This document shows, piece after piece, positions 53,000 to 61,594 of a DNA stretch of 64,000 nucleotides. Location: assembly GCA_041398785.1 (NCBI GenBank), contig JAWKUA010000005.1, positions 248,001-312,000 on the forward strand, in the 5' to 3' direction. Source of the stretch: Planctomycetaceae bacterium (GTDB taxonomy: Bacteria; Planctomycetota; Planctomycetia; Planctomycetales; Planctomycetaceae). Positions within the stretch are counted from its first letter, which is position 1. The number at the start of each line of letters is the position of its first letter. The position numbers and the translations under genes were made by a program. Under the pieces are notes generated by a model. It had not been told where the DNA came from. It worked only from the letters and a program-made list of their open reading frames with translations, and ran no database searches.

Positions 53000-55900
53000 T
53001 CAGCGATCCGAATACACGGTCACGGATTCGGAAACGACCAGTGGTTCCTGCATCTGCTTGTAGCGAACCATGGCCTTCACGGCACCATTTTGCACGGGTC
53101 GCTGACCCTGCAGCCGCAGCTCGAAGCTTTCCTGCTGGCCTGGCGGAATTCGCACCACGGTTTCAAACCGCGCGGAGTTGTTCTGGCCGGGAAACGCGGG
53201 CTTGTCGGGACTGCCGGCTCCCACGATCTTGATTTCCGGCGGAACCTGAACGATCAGTTCCACGTCGGTGGCGTCCGCTGTGCCTCGATTGTCGATGCTG
53301 ATGGAAAAGCCGAATGTTTCACCGATGGCCATCGGACCGTCAAGACGGCTGATGTCGGCGCTGACATTGTGCAGATCCTGGACGGAAGTGATCTGATCGG
53401 CCTGACTTCGAAAGCCCGCGTTTTCGATGACGGTCACGACGGAACGCTGTTCTCCTGCCATCAGCGGCGCGAGTTCGATCTGCAGCAGCTTCTGCTTGCC
53501 GGCCTTCAGTTCGGCGATCTTCCACACCACGGTTCGGTCCTGCGGATTGTACAGCCCGTTGTCGCTGGCGGAGACGAACTTCATGCCGTCGGGAATCTGT
53601 TCAATGACTTCAGCATCAAAGGCATCGAATGTGGTTTCGTTCTGGATGACGTTTTCATAGGTCGCGGGACGCCCGACAAATCGCCGGCTGGCTCCGCGGC
53701 GTTCCAGCTGCAACTGCTTGCCGATGACGGTGACGGGGGAAACGGCCTGAGCCTTCGCGCCGCCCAGGGCGGTGGCTTCGGCGACGGTTCGGTACTGTCC
53801 GGGATCGGCGGCAACCACGGACAGCACGATTTCCCGCTGTTCATCCGGCCGCATCAGCGGGATTTCGTATTCCAGGTCTCCGCCTTCGGGATGCCGCAGC
53901 GACGGCGGCAGGACGGTGCGAACGTAGACGTCGCGAGCCTCACCGCTGCCGCGATTGGTGATGACGTAGTGATAGTCCACTTTGTCCCCAATCCGGACTT
54001 CGGCCGGGCCAGTCATCTGCAGCTCCAGTTTGGGAGCACGAATGACCGTAGTTGCCTTGACCTGCGCCTTGAACTGCACCGTGGCGACTCCGTCCAGCGT
54101 TCCTTCGCCTGTAGGGACAATCGTGACCTGAAGTTCGCGTTCTTCGTTCGGCGGCAGGCTTTCAAACGACCAGCTCATCTTGCGCGTTCTCTGGTCGAAC
54201 TCCGCGTTGGGCCGCGTTCCTTCCAGAGTCGCCGCGGCCGGCAGTTCATCTTCCACCACAACGTCGTATGCCACCGACTGGCCTTCGTTGCGAACAACAA
54301 TCGTGTAGGGCACAGGGACGCCGACGGTTGCGTTTTCCGGAGCATTCTTGCGCACGGTCAGATGCGGCCGCATGACTGCCGAAACGGGCCGAACCGCCGG
54401 ATCGGAAATCACAGGGCGAGTGTTGAAATCGCTGAGTCCGCCGGCCGGTGTTCGAGAAGCTGGCTGTCCTGCGGAACCGTTGGGTGTTTCAGATTCAAAC
54501 GGCGCCGCATTGCGCGGCGCCGCGGGATTGCGCGGAGCCGCTCCGCGATCGTCGAAACGGAAATCGCGGGAATCGGCGTCGTCGAACGGATCGGCGTCGT
54601 CGAAGTCCGGAGCGGACCTTGTCCCGGAAGGCGGCGGTGTCGACCGCAGATTGCCGGCGCCGGATCCGAGTTCCGGGATCGTCAGCGGTGAATCGTTGTT
54701 GCGTCGCGGCGAACCGAAATCAATCGTGTCCGGTGTTTCGCCTGATGCCAGATCTTCCGCGAACGGCAGCGCGTCCTCGTCGTCCGCATCACTGAACGCA
54801 CCGCCCTGAGGATTCGATCCGCGGGGGCTGGCGGCCAACGGCGGATCGTCGTCGTCACCGAAAAATCCATTCGTGGGAACATCCGCTGCCGCAGGGCGGG
54901 CTGCCGGCGCGGGCGTTCGTTCAGAGCCATTTCCGTGCGGCGTTGTTCGCGACGGCTGAACCGGCGTCGGCTCGGCATCGAAATCGAACGGCGACGGTTC
55001 CAGGTCAGGCTCCGTTTCCGCGGGGACCGGTATACTGCGGCGGTTGTCTGTGTCGGTGTCGCCGGCGTCAAATCCGCCGAATGGATTGTCCGATTCCGGA
55101 TCGGAGTCAGACAATGATCGCGGGTCCTGGTCGTCGGAGAAATTGGTGCGACCACTTCCGGTGTTTGGCGGGTTGTTGCCGATCGGCGCGTCGCGTTCGT
55201 CATCACCAAAGAACAGCAGCGGTGAACTTTCCTCGGCGGAACGCGCTGACGGCGGAGTCTGTGTCCGCACGTCGCGAGGAATCGGGACGGCGTGGTCATC
55301 CTGGTCACGGCTGAATGCCGCGATGCCGGCATTGTCCGGTTGCCGGGAAGGCTGTGGTTCGGCAGTCGCGGAATCGTCGTCAAACGAAAACGGATCGGCT
55401 TCCGCGGACTCGCTCGTGTTCGCGTTGGCTGCGGTCGTGACAGCGTCGTCGCCAAACGGATCCTCTTCGCTGAATCCGACCGGCTGAACAGCGACGGTCG
55501 TGGCCGCGGCAGGAACGCGGAACTCCACCGGATCATTGTCCGCATGTGCGGCGGTGTGAATGTGCGAATCCGGTTCCGGTGCGGCGTGAGCGTCGGCGGA
55601 ATCCGATCGTTCGAAGGCTTCAAACGGGTTGCCGCCCGATGCCAGCTGCTCGCGCCGCACGTTTGTGTCGATGGGAACCGAACGCTCCGTCACCCCCTGT
55701 CCGGAACCGTAGAACGCAGCCGCTGAGTGCGACGAATCGTCACCAAACGCCATCCGGGAAGAGTCATTGGCAGCAACGGCAGGTTCGTTCAGTTCGAACG
55801 AGCGGTTCGAAGCATCTTCCCCGGCGAAGCGCTGCTCGAACTCTGACAGAGTCAGTTTGGCATCAGAAGTCTGGTCGCCGCTGGATTCTGCTGTTGCTTC

Positions 55901-56041
55901 GTCTTCGGTTGTCGCGGACTCATCCTGCGATTGGCCCGCGAGCGGCAGGTTTGGAAGGCGATTCTGAACTTCGACAACGACCAGACCGCCGATGCCGATG
56001 ACACCAAGAATCGAAACCAGTTTCCAGATTGAATTTTGCAT
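53000..56041 (-). CDS. Large DUF11-repeat envelope protein with long disordered acidic region
   Basis: 1013 residues. An N-terminal signal-anchor (WKLVSILGVIGIGGLVVVEV) is followed by about 520 residues of Asp/Ser/Pro-rich sequence, then three or more DUF11-type beta domains (VPYTIVVRNEGQSVAYDVVV, VDYHYVITNRGSGEARDVYV, FSISIDNRGTADATDVELIV). The disordered part repeats short aromatic-acidic motifs: NPF 138, DPF 194 and 216, NPF 319, SPF 350, DPF 484, and FGDD at 99, 196, 278 and 393. DUF11 domains are extracellular adhesion-like modules in other bacteria. It lies upstream of the signalling run, separated by 580 bases. Confidence 0.85.
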   Translation of the reverse strand: MQNSIWKLVSILGVIGIGGLVVVEVQNRLPNLPLAGQSQDESATTEDEATAESSGDQTSDAKLTLSEFEQRFAGEDASNRSFELNEPAVAANDSSRMAFGDDSSHSAAAFYGSGQGVTERSVPIDTNVRREQLASGGNPFEAFERSDSADAHAAPEPDSHIHTAAHADNDPVEFRVPAAATTVAVQPVGFSEEDPFGDDAVTTAANANTSESAEADPFSFDDDSATAEPQPSRQPDNAGIAAFSRDQDDHAVPIPRDVRTQTPPSARSAEESSPLLFFGDDERDAPIGNNPPNTGSGRTNFSDDQDPRSLSDSDPESDNPFGGFDAGDTDTDNRRSIPVPAETEPDLEPSPFDFDAEPTPVQPSRTTPHGNGSERTPAPAARPAAADVPTNGFFGDDDDPPLAASPRGSNPQGGAFSDADDEDALPFAEDLASGETPDTIDFGSPRRNNDSPLTIPELGSGAGNLRSTPPPSGTRSAPDFDDADPFDDADSRDFRFDDRGAAPRNPAAPRNAAPFESETPNGSAGQPASRTPAGGLSDFNTRPVISDPAVRPVSAVMRPHLTVRKNAPENATVGVPVPYTIVVRNEGQSVAYDVVVEDELPAAATLEGTRPNAEFDQRTRKMSWSFESLPPNEERELQVTIVPTGEGTLDGVATVQFKAQVKATTVIRAPKLELQMTGPAEVRIGDKVDYHYVITNRGSGEARDVYVRTVLPPSLRHPEGGDLEYEIPLMRPDEQREIVLSVVAADPGQYRTVAEATALGGAKAQAVSPVTVIGKQLQLERRGASRRFVGRPATYENVIQNETTFDAFDAEVIEQIPDGMKFVSASDNGLYNPQDRTVVWKIAELKAGKQKLLQIELAPLMAGEQRSVVTVIENAGFRSQADQITSVQDLHNVSADISRLDGPMAIGETFGFSISIDNRGTADATDVELIVQVPPEIKIVGAGSPDKPAFPGQNNSARFETVVRIPPGQQESFELRLQGQRPVQNGAVKAMVRYKQMQEPLVVSESVTVYSDR

Positions 56042-56437
56042 GGGAATCCGTTCCCGTCGACGATGCCAGTGCGCCGCACAATGAGCCCCCGCAGCGCATG
56101 AATCCTTCCCTGGAGGCCGTTACAAACGGCGTCCGGCGGTGTCTTAGCAGAATCTGAAAACTGCCGGAAGAGGACTTTGTCCGGCGAATTCTGCCGCTGC
56201 CATTCTGGCGATCACGAGGCCGCCGAAGGCTTCGGCGACAGCGGTGAACGCTTGCGGCATTCGTCGGCCTGGACAACTGCACCAAACCTGCTGTGCTGTC
56301 AAACACCGTTGTGATGTGTGGCACTGGCTTTTCCAGTGGCTTTAGTTTCGCAGACGCACTGGCAAAGCCAGTGCCACGCAACTCATCCGCTTCAGTGCTG
56401 ACGAAGCGCGGCGACGAGCGGCGCGTTCCGATTCGAC
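56042..56437. other. Intergenic stretch carrying repeat copy 2
   Basis: About 400 bases between the sugar transferase gene and the DUF11 gene, both minus strand. Apart from the inverted repeat at 56318-56377, nothing was recognised. The DUF11 gene promoter should lie here. Confidence 0.45.
56316..56379. repeat. Inverted repeat element, family GTGTGGCACTGGC (copy 2)
   Basis: GTGGCACTGGCTTT (56318-56331) and AAAGCCAGTGCCAC (56364-56377) form a perfect 14-bp stem. The outer sequence GTGTGGCACTGGC is shared with the element at 8935-8998, while the centres differ. Confidence 0.7.
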
Positions 56438-57157
56438 TCATGCCGTGTGACGAATGGCGCGTGAGTGTTCGGCGGTCGAAGGCGGCACGACCGGGAATTC
56501 GATGATCTGAAGTGGTGCCTGCAGGATCGCCGGTTTCGGAAAATGGCGGCGTCCAACTGCCTTCTGCAGCAGAACCGAGGCCGTGTGCAGGATGACCAGC
56601 AGGTCTCTTAATGCCGTGCGGTGCTGCAGATGATGCAGTTCCAGAGCCATCTTTTCCGGCAACAGTCGCGTGACGTACAGGTCTTCCGCGTCGACATTCG
56701 AGTCCGAAAGGATCTGTTCGCCGTGAGTGTAATAGTAGACGCTTCCCGGGCCGGTCAGTCCGGGCCGCACTTGCAGCGTCTTTTGGTATTCAAAGTTGTA
56801 GTAGTGTTCGACAATGTCGACGGCCTCCGGTCGCGGTCCGACAATGGCCATGTCGCCTTTCAGAATGTTCCAAAACTGCGGCAGTTCGTCGATTTTCAGC
56901 AGTCGCAACACGCGTCCGACAAAGAACACTCGCGGATCGTGAGCAGCCGTGATGGAACTGCCGACGACCTCGCGGCAGTGCATCGTTCGCAATTTGTACA
57001 TGGCAAACCGGTGGCCATCCTTTCCAACCCGGGACGCCTCATAGAACGCAGGCCCCTTGCTGGACAGCCGAACACACAGCCCAGCCAGCAGAATGACGGG
57101 CGCGAACAGCAACAGCGCGATGGCTGAAACAATGATGTCAAACGCGCGTGTTGTCAT
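56438..57157 (-). CDS. Polyprenyl-phosphate sugar phosphotransferase (WcaJ/WbaP type C-terminal domain)
   Basis: 239 residues with the start helix FDIIVSAIALLLFAPVILLA. The catalytic region reads ASRVGKDGHRFAMYKLRTM, with DELPQFWNILKGDMAIVGPRPE, the signature of the bacterial sugar transferase family. These enzymes attach the first sugar phosphate to undecaprenyl phosphate at the inner membrane face to start a surface glycan. The ATG overlaps the stop of a small upstream frame as ATGA. The C-terminus adds about 50 residues after the core. It is the likely initiating enzyme for a glycan in this region. Confidence 0.92.
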   Translation of the reverse strand: MTTRAFDIIVSAIALLLFAPVILLAGLCVRLSSKGPAFYEASRVGKDGHRFAMYKLRTMHCREVVGSSITAAHDPRVFFVGRVLRLLKIDELPQFWNILKGDMAIVGPRPEAVDIVEHYYNFEYQKTLQVRPGLTGPGSVYYYTHGEQILSDSNVDAEDLYVTRLLPEKMALELHHLQHRTALRDLLVILHTASVLLQKAVGRRHFPKPAILQAPLQIIEFPVVPPSTAEHSRAIRHTA

Positions 57158-57354
57158 TTCAGCAGGTCCGACTCAGAACCAGTCACAATCCGCGGTTCAG
57201 CGGGAAATCCGTGAACCGGCACGTCGATCTCAGCCGCGTCCCCATTCTCGATGACGCGGCCGGTCTGTTGTCCCGAAATTCTCTTTTTGGACCGCCCGCC
57301 GTTGGAAACGCGGGAAATTGAACGCAACCGGATCTCCGGCGGCAGTTTCAGCAA
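57154..57354 (-). CDS. Small open frame coupled to the sugar transferase, uncertain
   Basis: 66 codons from a TTG at 57354. Its stop overlaps the sugar transferase ATG as ATGA, a sign of translational coupling. The frame is open further upstream to about 57405 and that extension (NSFRKRFRSYELLKLPPEIR) reads like protein, so it could be the remnant of a larger gene. No family was recognised. Confidence 0.3.
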   Translation of the reverse strand: MLKLPPEIRLRSISRVSNGGRSKKRISGQQTGRVIENGDAAEIDVPVHGFPAEPRIVTGSESDLLK

Positions 57355-57730
57355 CTCATACGATCGGAACCGCTTCCGGAAGGAATTGGCAACTTCGGCG
57401 GGAGGCTATCGCTGAGGCGCAATTTGGGTCAATACAAATGCCTGCATGGTGGAAATTGCCGGTGCCGCACCCCAGAATGTACGCGATTCGTCTCAGGAAT
57501 TACCTCACGCTGCCGTGACACTGCATTGGGGAATGCACTCACGGCCGAAGAAAACGATAGGTCGGCGGCTCTCTGTGACCTGTAGGCAAGATCTTCCGGC
57601 AACAGGATTCCGGAATCAGCGCCAGTGCTGCACAGGTCGATCTAGGGGTTAGCCACGCGGTTACGCGCAGTTTCTGCGGTTCGTGTTACTGGTCCGGCAA
57701 CTCCTGCAGCAAGAAATCACCCACCAGCTT
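57355..57730. promoter_or_regulatory. Divergent region before the sulfotransferase
   Basis: About 375 bases between the minus-strand sugar transferase unit and the plus-strand sulfotransferase. Promoters for both are expected. No clear element was seen. Confidence 0.35.
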
Positions 57731-58888
57731 ATGAATTCATCAAACACTTCCAAAGCAGTGCGGAATTCTCAGGGCGGATTCCTGATTTGGAATGGCATGA
57801 AGCTGTCCGGGGTCGCAAGGCTGCTGACTTCGCGGCCGTCGATGCATGTCAGTCGGTTGCATCGCATTTTGCCGCTGCCGCTGTTCGGAGCCTACAACTC
57901 CACGATGGCTGCGATTGAAGACCTGATCTACGGCCGAGCGGTTGCCGAAACCAGGATCGAACAGCCGCCGCTGTTTGTTCTGGGGTACTGGCGAAGCGGA
58001 ACGACGCTGCTGCAGACGCTGTTGGCACACGACAGGAACTTTCAATATCTGAACCTGTACCAGGCTCTGTTTCCGTGGCACTTTCTGCTGACGGAAAAGG
58101 TGACCACAAAGCTGACCGCGCGGTTCGTCCCGAAAGCCCGCCCGATGGACAACATGCAGGTGTCCTGGGATTCGCCGCAGGAAGACGACATGGCGTCGTG
58201 CGTGATGAGCGGCATCTCGCCCTGCTCGGTGGTGTCGCATCCTCACGACTATCGGCACTTCTGGAAGGCTCTCAGCTTCGACACGCTGTCCGAAACGGAA
58301 CTGAACCGCTGGAAGTCGTGTTTTCTGACACTGCTGAAGAAGCTGACCTACCGGTCAAACAAGCGCGTGCTGCTGAAGTCGCCTTACCACACATTTCATA
58401 TTCCGACGCTGCTGGAGATGTTTCCGGAAGCGAAATTCGTTTACATCCATCGCCACCCGTACCACGTGTTCCGCTCCGCCTGCCACCTGCGGCACCGCAT
58501 GATTGCTGAAAACACGCTGGGAAGGGATCTGTTTATCAACACCGAGGAAGAGGTGATCCGCAGCTACCGCCGCGGGTTTGAGCTCTACGAACGCGATCGG
58601 CTGTTGATACCCGACGGCAATCTTTGCGAAGTGTCGTTCGAGCAACTGGAATGCGACCCGTTGTCGGAACTCGAACGCGTCTATGCATCGCTGAACCTTC
58701 CCGGATTCGACGATGTGGCCGAATCTGTCACCAGAGAACTTCCGAGTCTGCAGCGATACCGCAAGAACAAGTTTCCAAACGATCCCGAATGGGCCGCTGT
58801 CGTCTACGAACAACTGCGTGACGCGTTTGAACGCTTCTGCTACGAAGCTCCGGAAACTTCCGACCTGCACGCGATGCCCGCGGCATAG
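57731..58888 (+). CDS. Sulfotransferase family protein
   Basis: 385 residues from the ATG at 57731; a GTG at 57683 is in frame. The PAPS 5'-phosphosulfate loop reads FVLGYWRSGTTLLQTLL and the 3'-phosphate region FVYIHRHPYHVFRSACHL. Other elements (LLKSPYHTFHIPTLLEMFPE) fit the Sulfotransfer_3-type family. It moves sulfate from PAPS to a carbohydrate or lipid. With a sugar transferase next door, sulfation of a surface glycan is likely; the acceptor is unknown. Confidence 0.9.
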   Translation: MNSSNTSKAVRNSQGGFLIWNGMKLSGVARLLTSRPSMHVSRLHRILPLPLFGAYNSTMAAIEDLIYGRAVAETRIEQPPLFVLGYWRSGTTLLQTLLAHDRNFQYLNLYQALFPWHFLLTEKVTTKLTARFVPKARPMDNMQVSWDSPQEDDMASCVMSGISPCSVVSHPHDYRHFWKALSFDTLSETELNRWKSCFLTLLKKLTYRSNKRVLLKSPYHTFHIPTLLEMFPEAKFVYIHRHPYHVFRSACHLRHRMIAENTLGRDLFINTEEEVIRSYRRGFELYERDRLLIPDGNLCEVSFEQLECDPLSELERVYASLNLPGFDDVAESVTRELPSLQRYRKNKFPNDPEWAAVVYEQLRDAFERFCYEAPETSDLHAMPAA

Positions 58889-59180
58889 TGGTGCTGCACA
58901 AAGGCCGGTATTGGGTTCTGGACATCACTGAAGCCCCGGAGGAACGGCCGGGCTGAAGGTAGTCGGCATCAATCTCCGGCCCTGCGGCACCAGACACCGT
59001 GGCCACTGGTTCAGCAACGTGCGGAATAGTCCGTCGCTGACGGCATTGTGATCGATGGAAACCGGCACGGGCGAGCGGGCGAGCCCAGGGAAACGATTGC
59101 GGTCGGTAAAACAAGTTGCAAGACTCTGCCTCGCTTGCAGGTTCTCCCGGTACTCGTTCAGAAAGCAGGAACCCCGAAAC

Positions 59181-59462
59181 ATGGCAACGGCATCAGCTCG
59201 CCATATACTCGTCGATGACGAAACCCGATGCGAAGAGTTGAAACAGCAGATTGAGTGCGGAGCGGACTTCGCCGAGCTGGCCAGAGCGCACAGTGCCTGC
59301 CCGTCCGGTGCTCGCGGCGGCGATCTGGGAACATTTGAAAAGGGCCAGATGGTCCCGGAATTTGACAGCGTCGTGTTCAGCGACGCTCTCAACAAGGTCC
59401 TGGGTCCGGTCAGGACTCAGTTCGGCTTCCACCTGCTCGAAATCACAGCCCGGTGCGACTAG
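59181..59462 (+). CDS. ppiC: Parvulin-type peptidyl-prolyl cis-trans isomerase
   Basis: 93 residues from the ATG at 59181, the same size as E. coli PpiC; a longer in-frame start at 59055 was rejected. SARHILVDDETRCEELKQQI, FAELARAHSACPSGARGGDL and GTFEKGQMVPEFD, then VRTQFGFHLLEI are the parvulin signature. It has no signal peptide, so it acts in the cytoplasm on proline peptide bonds. A strong rho-independent terminator follows at 59537. Confidence 0.93.
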   Translation: MATASARHILVDDETRCEELKQQIECGADFAELARAHSACPSGARGGDLGTFEKGQMVPEFDSVVFSDALNKVLGPVRTQFGFHLLEITARCD

Positions 59463-59536
59463 TCGGGTCTGAATACAGGCTCGCATTACGGCGTGGGAGA
59501 ATTGAATCTGATCCCATGCCTGTCGATCGAACAAAG

Positions 59537-59569
59537 AACCTCCCGCATATGCGCGCGGGAGGTTTTTTT
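59537..59569 (+). terminator. Rho-independent terminator of ppiC
   Basis: AACCTCCCGC (59537-59546) pairs with GCGGGAGGTT (59555-59564), followed by a run of seven T residues (59563-59569). It is about 75 bases past the ppiC stop. Confidence 0.88.
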
Positions 59570-59610
59570 GTTGACGTCGGAAGATACAAGGCCTGCGGCA
59601 GAAGAGATGT

Positions 59611-59634
59611 ACCCTCCCGTTGAAACGGGAGGGT
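59611..59634. repeat. Perfect 11-bp inverted repeat near the protease gene end
   Basis: ACCCTCCCGTT (59611-59621) and AACGGGAGGGT (59624-59634) form a stem with a 2-base loop. It lies downstream of the minus-strand htrA gene and may terminate it, though no T-run follows. Its CCTCCCG core resembles the ppiC terminator 50 bases away. Confidence 0.5.
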
Positions 59635-59705
59635 GAAGCAACTGCTGTTATGCATTGGCCAATTCCAATCTGCCGATCGTCAAAAATATCGTGTGCCGTT
59701 CTGCG

Positions 59706-61316
59706 CTATTCGACGTCGACGGTCACAAATCGGGAAACGCTGTCTTCGCCCTGAGTAATCCGGACAAGCAACAGGACTTTGCCTGTCGCTGCTGCGGCGT
59801 TCATGGCATTGGCGGCATCGTCCACGGTCCGAATCGGCTGGCTGCCGATCCGAGTGATGACCATGCCGGGATTGAGTCCCGCACGAGCGCCGGTGCCGCG
59901 GCGGTCGACCGACGTGATGACGACACCGCTGGAATCTGGCAGACCGAGCTGTTGAGCGAGTTCATTGGTCAGGTTCTGAACGGCCACTCCGATGCCAGCC
60001 AGTTCCGCGGCTCCGTCGCCACCGTTGTCGTTATCGTCGCGGGTTTCGGGACTCGTGGCCCGCGCCGGGCTTTGCGGTCGTTTGGAGACGGTGATTCGCA
60101 GAACGCGTTCCTGTCCGTTTCGCAGAATTCGGATATCGTGAGGCTGACCGATTTCCAGACGCTCGACCGCACCCAGCATGCTGCGGTCGCTGGTGATCGC
60201 TTTTCCGGCAACATCCAGTATTACGTCACCGACCGCGAAGCCGGCCTTTTCTGCGGGTGAGTCCTGCACGACTCCCGTGACCACAATTCCGCGCGGAATT
60301 GTCAGGTTGAATGCTTTGGCCAGTTCGGCGTCGATCTCCTGCATCTCGATGCCCACGAAAGCGCGTTCGACGGTGCCGTCGGCGAGCAACTGTTCGGCAA
60401 CCCATTTCGCAAGACTGACGGGAACGGCGAATCCGACGCCGTCGTATCCGCCGGCCCGCGTGGAAATCGCCGTGTTGATGCCGATGACTTCGCCCCGCAG
60501 ATTCACCAGCGGTCCGCCGCTGTTGCCGGGGTTGATCGCCGCGTCGGTCTGAATGAATTCCTGAGCCATGCGGTCATCCCGAACGGCTCGCGACTTGGCG
60601 CTGATGATGCCCTGCGTCACCGTGCGGTCCAGGCCGAACGGACTTCCGAAGGCCAGCACCCAGTCACCGATTTCCGATTCGCTTTCGTCGCCGAGCGGCA
60701 GAAACGGCAACTGTTCATCGATGCGGATCCTGACCACAGCGACGTCCGATCGTTCGTCGGCCCGGATATCGGTCGCGGTGAATTCCCGGCCGTCACTGAG
60801 CCGCACGATGACTTCTTCGGCATCAGCGACGACGTGATTATTCGTCATGACAATGCCGTCCGGAGATACAATGAAACCGGAACCCTGGCCGTCCGGCAGT
60901 CGTTGTTCAAATTCGCGAGGCTGCTGGTTGCGAAACTGGCGGAACCGCGGATCGTTGCCGAAGAACCGCTGAAAGAACGGATCATTGAACGGTGAGGACG
61001 GATCGTCGAATGGCGATGACTGGTCGACCGAGCGCTTGACGACTCGGCCTGTCGTTTTAATGGAAACCACGGCCGGCAAAGCCGCGCGGGAAACCGACCG
61101 AAAGGCGCCGGAAAGCTGATCGGCGTGTTCCGCGCCCGGAACCGGACGGCCGCGTTCAACAACCGGCAACGGCGGAAGTGCATCCTTTCGCGGAGCTTCT
61201 GCAGTCTGCGACAAGGCCTGCGCGGTCCACGGAAACTGTGACTGATGAAAAACTCCCGCAGCCAGCAAACCGAGCAACATTCCCGTGATCAGGGTTGGCC
61301 ATCGGAACTTGTTCAT
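59706..61316 (-). CDS. Periplasmic serine protease of the Do/DegP/HtrA family
   Basis: 536 residues with a signal/anchor helix (LITGMLLGLLAAGVF). The catalytic triad is His 161 (TNNHVV), Asp 191 (RSDVAVV) and Ser 266 (NPGNSGGPL). Two PDZ domains follow (first near 330-415, FVGIEMQEID; second near 440-535). An LA-like loop has repeated Phe/Asp/Pro (SSPFDDPSSPFNDPFFQRFF). The linker between PDZ domains is acidic (RDDNDNGGDG). AGAGGAG lies 10 bases upstream of the ATG. It degrades or refolds damaged envelope proteins. Confidence 0.94.
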   Translation of the reverse strand: MNKFRWPTLITGMLLGLLAAGVFHQSQFPWTAQALSQTAEAPRKDALPPLPVVERGRPVPGAEHADQLSGAFRSVSRAALPAVVSIKTTGRVVKRSVDQSSPFDDPSSPFNDPFFQRFFGNDPRFRQFRNQQPREFEQRLPDGQGSGFIVSPDGIVMTNNHVVADAEEVIVRLSDGREFTATDIRADERSDVAVVRIRIDEQLPFLPLGDESESEIGDWVLAFGSPFGLDRTVTQGIISAKSRAVRDDRMAQEFIQTDAAINPGNSGGPLVNLRGEVIGINTAISTRAGGYDGVGFAVPVSLAKWVAEQLLADGTVERAFVGIEMQEIDAELAKAFNLTIPRGIVVTGVVQDSPAEKAGFAVGDVILDVAGKAITSDRSMLGAVERLEIGQPHDIRILRNGQERVLRITVSKRPQSPARATSPETRDDNDNGGDGAAELAGIGVAVQNLTNELAQQLGLPDSSGVVITSVDRRGTGARAGLNPGMVITRIGSQPIRTVDDAANAMNAAAATGKVLLLVRITQGEDSVSRFVTVDVE

Positions 61317-61594
61317 GGTGCCATTTCTCCTCTTTTCATTCGATCAACATTCAAACTTGACCATCAGCGATTCTGCCGGTTTCGCGGCGACCCGGAAGCA
61401 AGGTGGAACCCGAATCTGCCAGCGCGGCAGAATGCCGACATTGCAAACAAAAATGATGCCAAACGTCCCGTCGCGGGCGGAATCCGCGGCGCCTGTCGCC
61501 ACGCGTTTCGTGTCGCGCGGACTGATCTGGCGAAAAACCGGGGAAAAATTATACCCTGCCGCATCAGTCCGTCATCAAGGCAAGGAAGCCATTC

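Noticed and set aside
52988..54691. 567-codon plus-strand open frame opposite the DUF11 gene
   Set aside because: Shadow frame; the minus strand has DUF11 domains and a signal-anchor.
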